DNA from: Burkholderia sp. WAC0059
GTDB lineage: Bacteria > Pseudomonadota > Gammaproteobacteria > Burkholderiales > Burkholderiaceae
NCBI RefSeq assembly: GCF_002870125.1
Contig: NZ_PNEO01000016.1
Span: forward strand, 79,916 to 143,915
Direction: 5' to 3'
DNA length: 64,000 nt
This document shows, in pieces, positions 61,103 through 64,000 of this stretch; position 1 is the first letter of the stretch; each line of letters starts with the position of its first letter. The notes beneath the pieces are model-generated. The model made no database searches and was not told where the DNA came from. It saw nothing but the letters and a program-made list of their open reading frames with translations. The translations under genes were made by a program, and so were the position numbers.

Positions 61103-61807
61103 CTAGGTGAATACCGGGCGGCCGTTGACTACAAGCCCCAACTCTTCTAGTCGAATTGCCATCGCCATAGGTGACATTCCAAAGACTTCCGTAAGTGGCT
61201 TGAACGTATTGCCGTGCCCGAAGCTTTTCGCGGTCGCCACAGAGCGAGCGAATTCCAGGGAGCCAGTCCTCGAGCGCAGGAGATCCTGCATCCTCGCACC
61301 GTCGAGATAAAACGCAACGGTATCGTCCAGGTGAAGGCTTCCAGTTCGGAGCCGTATTTCGAATGCCTGTCGCACGAGCTTCTCAGGCGCCAGGAAGCAG
61401 GCGGCGAAGTAATTGGCCTCACGCTCGCGTTTATCGGCAGACATTGACTCCCCGGAGAGGGGCTGATCGCGGTGCAGCGTCATGCCTGGATGCAAGACCA
61501 TGTGCCCAAGCTCGTGCGAGGCGGTAAACCGGATAACTTCATATGGGAGGTTTCCGGCAATTTTGATGAGGTTGTTTGTCGGGTCGACGATTCCAGCTAC
61601 CTGATATTTGTCTTTTCCGACGCCGTGGACGCCCAAAGAGCCTGCTGCTACTTCATATTCATATCCATGCACACGTGCGGCATGCTCGGGCCTGAATAGC
61701 TGAAGCAGATGGGGGATAGTGTTATGGGTGCGTCCCGCTCGCTGCCAGATTTCCCACTGGAACAGCCTGCACTGTTTGGCGATTGCCTCACGGTCGATAT
61801 CCGTCAT
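61103..61807 (-). CDS. ImmA/IrrE-family metallo-endopeptidase
   Basis: This 234-residue M78-type zinc peptidase has the zinc motif HELGH (His98, Glu99, His102) in RFTASHELGHMVLHPG, and a downstream Glu in EREANYFAACFLAPEKLV as third ligand. Relatives (ImmA, IrrE) cleave repressors to release prophage, mobile-element or stress genes. The C-terminal part (FKPLTEVFGMSPMAMAIRLEELGLV) is a helical module often seen in this family. No XRE-type repressor gene is adjacent, which is unusual. First gene of the pair with the unknown protein; strong inverted repeats lie 103-125 bp upstream of its start. Confidence 0.85.
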   Translation of the reverse strand: MTDIDREAIAKQCRLFQWEIWQRAGRTHNTIPHLLQLFRPEHAARVHGYEYEVAAGSLGVHGVGKDKYQVAGIVDPTNNLIKIAGNLPYEVIRFTASHELGHMVLHPGMTLHRDQPLSGESMSADKREREANYFAACFLAPEKLVRQAFEIRLRTGSLHLDDTVAFYLDGARMQDLLRSRTGSLEFARSVATAKSFGHGNTFKPLTEVFGMSPMAMAIRLEELGLVVNGRPVFT

Positions 61808-61909
61808 TATGAAGACCCCGGCCAGATATATCTTTATAGGCTAGCACAAAATATGGGGTAATCAAGTAATCGTGGGTCTATATGTTGTAGGGCGATGTCG
61901 TGGAAGCTT

Positions 61910-61932
61910 CCCCTATAATAGGGGTCTAACCC
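61910..61932. promoter_or_regulatory. Overlapping inverted repeats upstream of the ImmA/IrrE gene
   Basis: CCCCTATAATAGGGG (61910-61924) is a perfect inverted repeat with a 3-base centre. It overlaps GGGTCTAACCC (61922-61932). The direct repeat GGGTCTA also occurs at 61874-61880. The region is between the toxin gene stop and the peptidase start and may be an operator. Confidence 0.45.
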
Positions 61933-61972
61933 ATATATTGGCGTGGAGGGGGAGCCGCTTAACGCGCTTGGC

Positions 61973-62296
61973 TCAACGATCCTGACGGGTGTCCCAGACG
62001 CGAAGCACTGCAATGGTCGTTGGCTTTTCCGCATATGGAGGCAGGACTTCGTAGTGCAGTTCGTATCGGTCGGCAAGGCATACCCAGCGATGCACTTCAC
62101 GGGCGGGTGGCCCATCGTATCCGTCGAGTTCTTCGCCCAGCCGGTGAAAGTGGTCCTGTCCGAGTTGCTCCGCCTCGTCGAGCAACGCATTGACGACCTT
62201 ACGAGCAGTGGCGGCATCATTGAACTTCCTGACGTGCTCGGCAATGACTTCAAGATCGGACATCGCCTTGCCGGTGGGGGTGACTTTGACGCTCAC
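61973..62296 (-). CDS. RelE/ParE-family toxin
   Basis: This 107-residue type II toxin reads MSVKVTPTGKAMSDLEVIAEHVRKFNDAATARKVVNALLDEAEQL, then REVHRWVCLADRYELHYEVLP and TTIAVLRVWDTRQDR. The last strand and the Arg-rich end are typical of ParE/RelE folds that poison gyrase or ribosome-bound mRNA; the target cannot be told from sequence. Its start overlaps the stop of the antitoxin gene by 4 bases. It is the second gene of the module. Confidence 0.85.
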   Translation of the reverse strand: MSVKVTPTGKAMSDLEVIAEHVRKFNDAATARKVVNALLDEAEQLGQDHFHRLGEELDGYDGPPAREVHRWVCLADRYELHYEVLPPYAEKPTTIAVLRVWDTRQDR

Positions 62297-62562
62297 GCTT
62301 TCGGTACCGGCAGTTCGTTATCTGTCCCGAGGTTGTTCGCCCACGCGCGGGCCTGCTCCATGGAGACAAAGCGCCCGGCAGTTACGTCGTCTAGGCCTTC
62401 TTGGATCAAGCGGCGCTTTTCGGCCTCCCGCGCGAGGTACTGGACCAGTGCCTTCTTGATAATCCACTGCCTTGGACGTTCGATCTGCTCTGACAAGGCG
62501 TCCACTTCTTCCGCCAGTTCGACCGGTACTTGGGCGGTCAGCGTTCGAGTCTCAGCAACCAT
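62293..62562 (-). CDS. Ribbon-helix-helix antitoxin
   Basis: This 89-residue protein (MVAETRTLTAQVPVELAEEVDALSEQIERPRQWIIKKALVQYLAREAEKR) has a clear ribbon-helix-helix N-terminus. The C-terminal part (LIQEGLDDVTAGRFVSMEQARAWANNL) binds the toxin. First gene of the module; it neutralises the RelE/ParE toxin and should repress the operon at the palindrome 62585-62601. ATG 62562 has GAGGTGT a few bases upstream; a longer start is possible. Confidence 0.87.
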   Translation of the reverse strand: MVAETRTLTAQVPVELAEEVDALSEQIERPRQWIIKKALVQYLAREAEKRRLIQEGLDDVTAGRFVSMEQARAWANNLGTDNELPVPKA

Positions 62563-63083
62563 CACACACCTCAATTATTGATAGACAATAGTTACTATTG
62601 TAAAACAATAATATTGCCGGGGCTGCCGTCCGCCAGCGTGCTTTATGTTGAGTGTGGCCGGAAAGCCCACCTGGAACAGCTCGCCTGTACCGCCACGCGC
62701 CGCCGTCCGTGGCGCGACGAGAAAGGACGGCTATGACGTTCTTATGACGCATGGCCCCCGTTTTTGGTTGCCGCAGTCGTCTGCGAGAGCGGCTACGTAT
62801 CTCGCCGATCACGTGATCTTGCCCATTGGGGTATCGCGGATTCTCGCAGGGCGCCATCGCGAGCACATCTCCCTTGCATCTGCCGGATCGATGTCCGCGT
62901 TGCCGTTCAGCCGCTGCATTTTGATAGCTAACATTGCCGTCGGCGCGGAAGACGGCTACGGGCTCACAGAAGGCATGCCTTTCTCAGAATCGGATTTCGG
63001 GGATAGATAGCCACGCAGTCAGTTGCCCGGCCATGTCCTGGCGGGTGGATCGCTGGGATATTCCACCTGACCTCGAGGCATCC
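62563..63083. other. Region between toxin-antitoxin module and recombinase
   Basis: About 520 bp. It holds the operator and promoter of the module near 62585-62615; the rest has open frames without a convincing gene. No att-type repeat is recognised. Confidence 0.4.
62585..62601. promoter_or_regulatory. Toxin-antitoxin operator, perfect palindrome
   Basis: ACAATAGTTACTATTGT is a 17-base perfect inverted repeat (8-bp arms, 1-base centre), 23 bp upstream of the antitoxin start. It overlaps the likely promoter of the minus-strand module. It fits autoregulation by the RHH antitoxin. Confidence 0.75.
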
Positions 63084-63989
63084 ATGACCCTGACAGAAGC
63101 AAAGAAGAATTTTCTACAGCATTGCGCGCTGGTCGTTAATTTGTCGCAGAACACATTGCGAGCGTACGAAAGCGACCTCGACGATGCACATCGATTTTTT
63201 GGTCGCAGGACAAAACTGGAAGATGTCCGACCGGAACATTTGCGTGGTTACATCGAGCACCTGCGGGTGCAGCGTCAGTTGAAGGAGACCACTATCAAAC
63301 GTCGGCTAGCAAGCCTGAAGTTGCTTTTCATATGGGCCGAGCGAGAAAAGCTGATCGAGGGTGACCCGTTTCACATGCTTAACGAAAGGATACGGCTGCC
63401 CAAGCGTCTTCCGCGTGCGCTTGATCGAAGCGATCGCGAGTGCTTGAGAAAGACGCTGGTCCTGCGCGCATCGATAGACGACTTCGATGTGATTCGCAGC
63501 AAAACGGCCATTCATCTCCTGCTCGATACGGGCATCAGAGTTGGGGAGTTGGTGGCGATTGATCTTCGCGACTTGTCTTTAGCGAATGAATCGCTGCTGA
63601 TTCATGGAAAGGGGAATAGGCAACGGCTTGTTTATGTGATGCAGAAGCCGCTCTACCGCAAGATGGAGAAGTACCTTGCGTATCGGCGGAGGATTCAGAC
63701 GTCCAGCGACCGACTGTTCGTATTGGCGAATGGGAGGCCCATTGGCCCGGTAAAGGTGCGCGCGGAACTACGTAGCCTTTGCCGGACAGCTGGCATAGTG
63801 CGCCATGTGACGCCTCATATGTTAAGGCATACGTGTGCAACCCAATGGTTGGAATCCGGGGTGGATATCCGATATGTGCAAAAGCTGCTGGGTCATCAAA
63901 GTATTTCTACGACTGAAATCTATACACACGTCTCGGATCTAGGACTGAGAGAGGCACTTTTCAAGGCTACGGGAGGGTTTCGACGATAA
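63084..63989 (+). CDS. Tyrosine recombinase/integrase (XerC/D-like)
   Basis: This 301-residue phage-integrase-family recombinase has all catalytic residues: Arg152 (LDTGIRVGEL), Lys176 (IHGKGNRQR), His245 and Arg248 (HMLRHTCATQW), His271 (LLGHQSIST) and Tyr280 (TEIYTHVS). The N-terminal SAM-like core-binding domain (YESDLDDAHRFFGRR) is also present. ATG 63084 has GAGG upstream. It lies at the edge of an AT-rich accessory segment and probably moved it, or a part of it. Recombination site not seen in the window. Confidence 0.93.
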   Translation: MTLTEAKKNFLQHCALVVNLSQNTLRAYESDLDDAHRFFGRRTKLEDVRPEHLRGYIEHLRVQRQLKETTIKRRLASLKLLFIWAEREKLIEGDPFHMLNERIRLPKRLPRALDRSDRECLRKTLVLRASIDDFDVIRSKTAIHLLLDTGIRVGELVAIDLRDLSLANESLLIHGKGNRQRLVYVMQKPLYRKMEKYLAYRRRIQTSSDRLFVLANGRPIGPVKVRAELRSLCRTAGIVRHVTPHMLRHTCATQWLESGVDIRYVQKLLGHQSISTTEIYTHVSDLGLREALFKATGGFRR

Positions 63990-64000
63990 CTAGGAATTAT

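Noticed and set aside
1..64000. CRISPR array, rRNA operon or insertion-sequence transposase
   Set aside because: No regularly spaced repeats, rRNA sequence or transposase with DDE motif was seen on either strand.

Overview
The window is high-GC bacterial chromosome with dense coding. Gene content and gene style point to a betaproteobacterium of the Burkholderiaceae (Burkholderia, Paraburkholderia, Caballeronia or a close relative): a riboflavin cluster followed by nusB, many LysR regulators, a NodT/RND efflux operon, a sulfate ABC transporter, a TRAP-type binding protein and a YggT protein. The genus is inferred from gene content only; there is no rRNA or other marker here.

Layout. 1-3.6 kb: the end of a polar amino acid ABC transporter (permease and ATPase), a cupin protein, tRNA-Gly(UCC) and mnmH/selU. 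3.6-8.6 kb: a methyl-accepting chemotaxis protein behind a possible sigma-28 promoter, a YggT membrane protein, small proteins and a LysE exporter. 8.7-15.6 kb: core metabolism, with ubiD, a lytic transglycosylase, a class I/II aminotransferase, nusB, ribH and ribBA. A possible small RNA lies between ubiD and the transglycosylase. 15.8-24.9 kb: a membrane cytochrome c, a response regulator/histidine kinase pair, and a convergent three-gene RND efflux operon (permease, adaptor, outer-membrane factor). 25-32 kb: an amino acid binding protein, a second LysE exporter, sbp-cysT-cysW without cysA beside them, a divergent DnaJ-like protein and an MFS transporter. 32.4-37.7 kb: an NHL-type lipoprotein, then a set that fits trans-3-hydroxy-L-proline use (Cys/Thr dehydratase, LivJ-type binding protein, FadR-type GntR regulator, pyrroline-2-carboxylate reductase). 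37.8-42.8 kb: a Cys-rich small protein, a LysR regulator, an alpha/beta hydrolase coupled to an EamA transporter with an in-frame amber stop, and a DUF3300 lipoprotein.

42.9-51.5 kb looks like one catabolic locus: two PPC/DUF296 proteins and a LysR regulator on the minus strand; on the plus strand a sigma-54 activator with no sensor domain, a possible -24/-12 promoter, a TRAP binding protein, an SDR, a thiolase-like protein and an acyl-CoA ligase. The substrate cannot be read from the sequence. 51.6-59.6 kb holds regulator/enzyme pairs (SDR with AraC, aldo-keto reductase with LysR), a MarR regulator, an LPG-synthase-like membrane protein and a GT2 glycosyltransferase, with gene remnants in the gaps.

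From about 60.1 kb to the end the sequence is visibly more AT-rich and is accessory: an unknown 238-residue protein paired with an ImmA/IrrE-type metallopeptidase, a RelE/ParE-RHH toxin-antitoxin module with a perfect 17-bp palindrome at its promoter, and a tyrosine recombinase at the window edge. The peptidase/unknown-protein pair is the best candidate here for an undescribed system.
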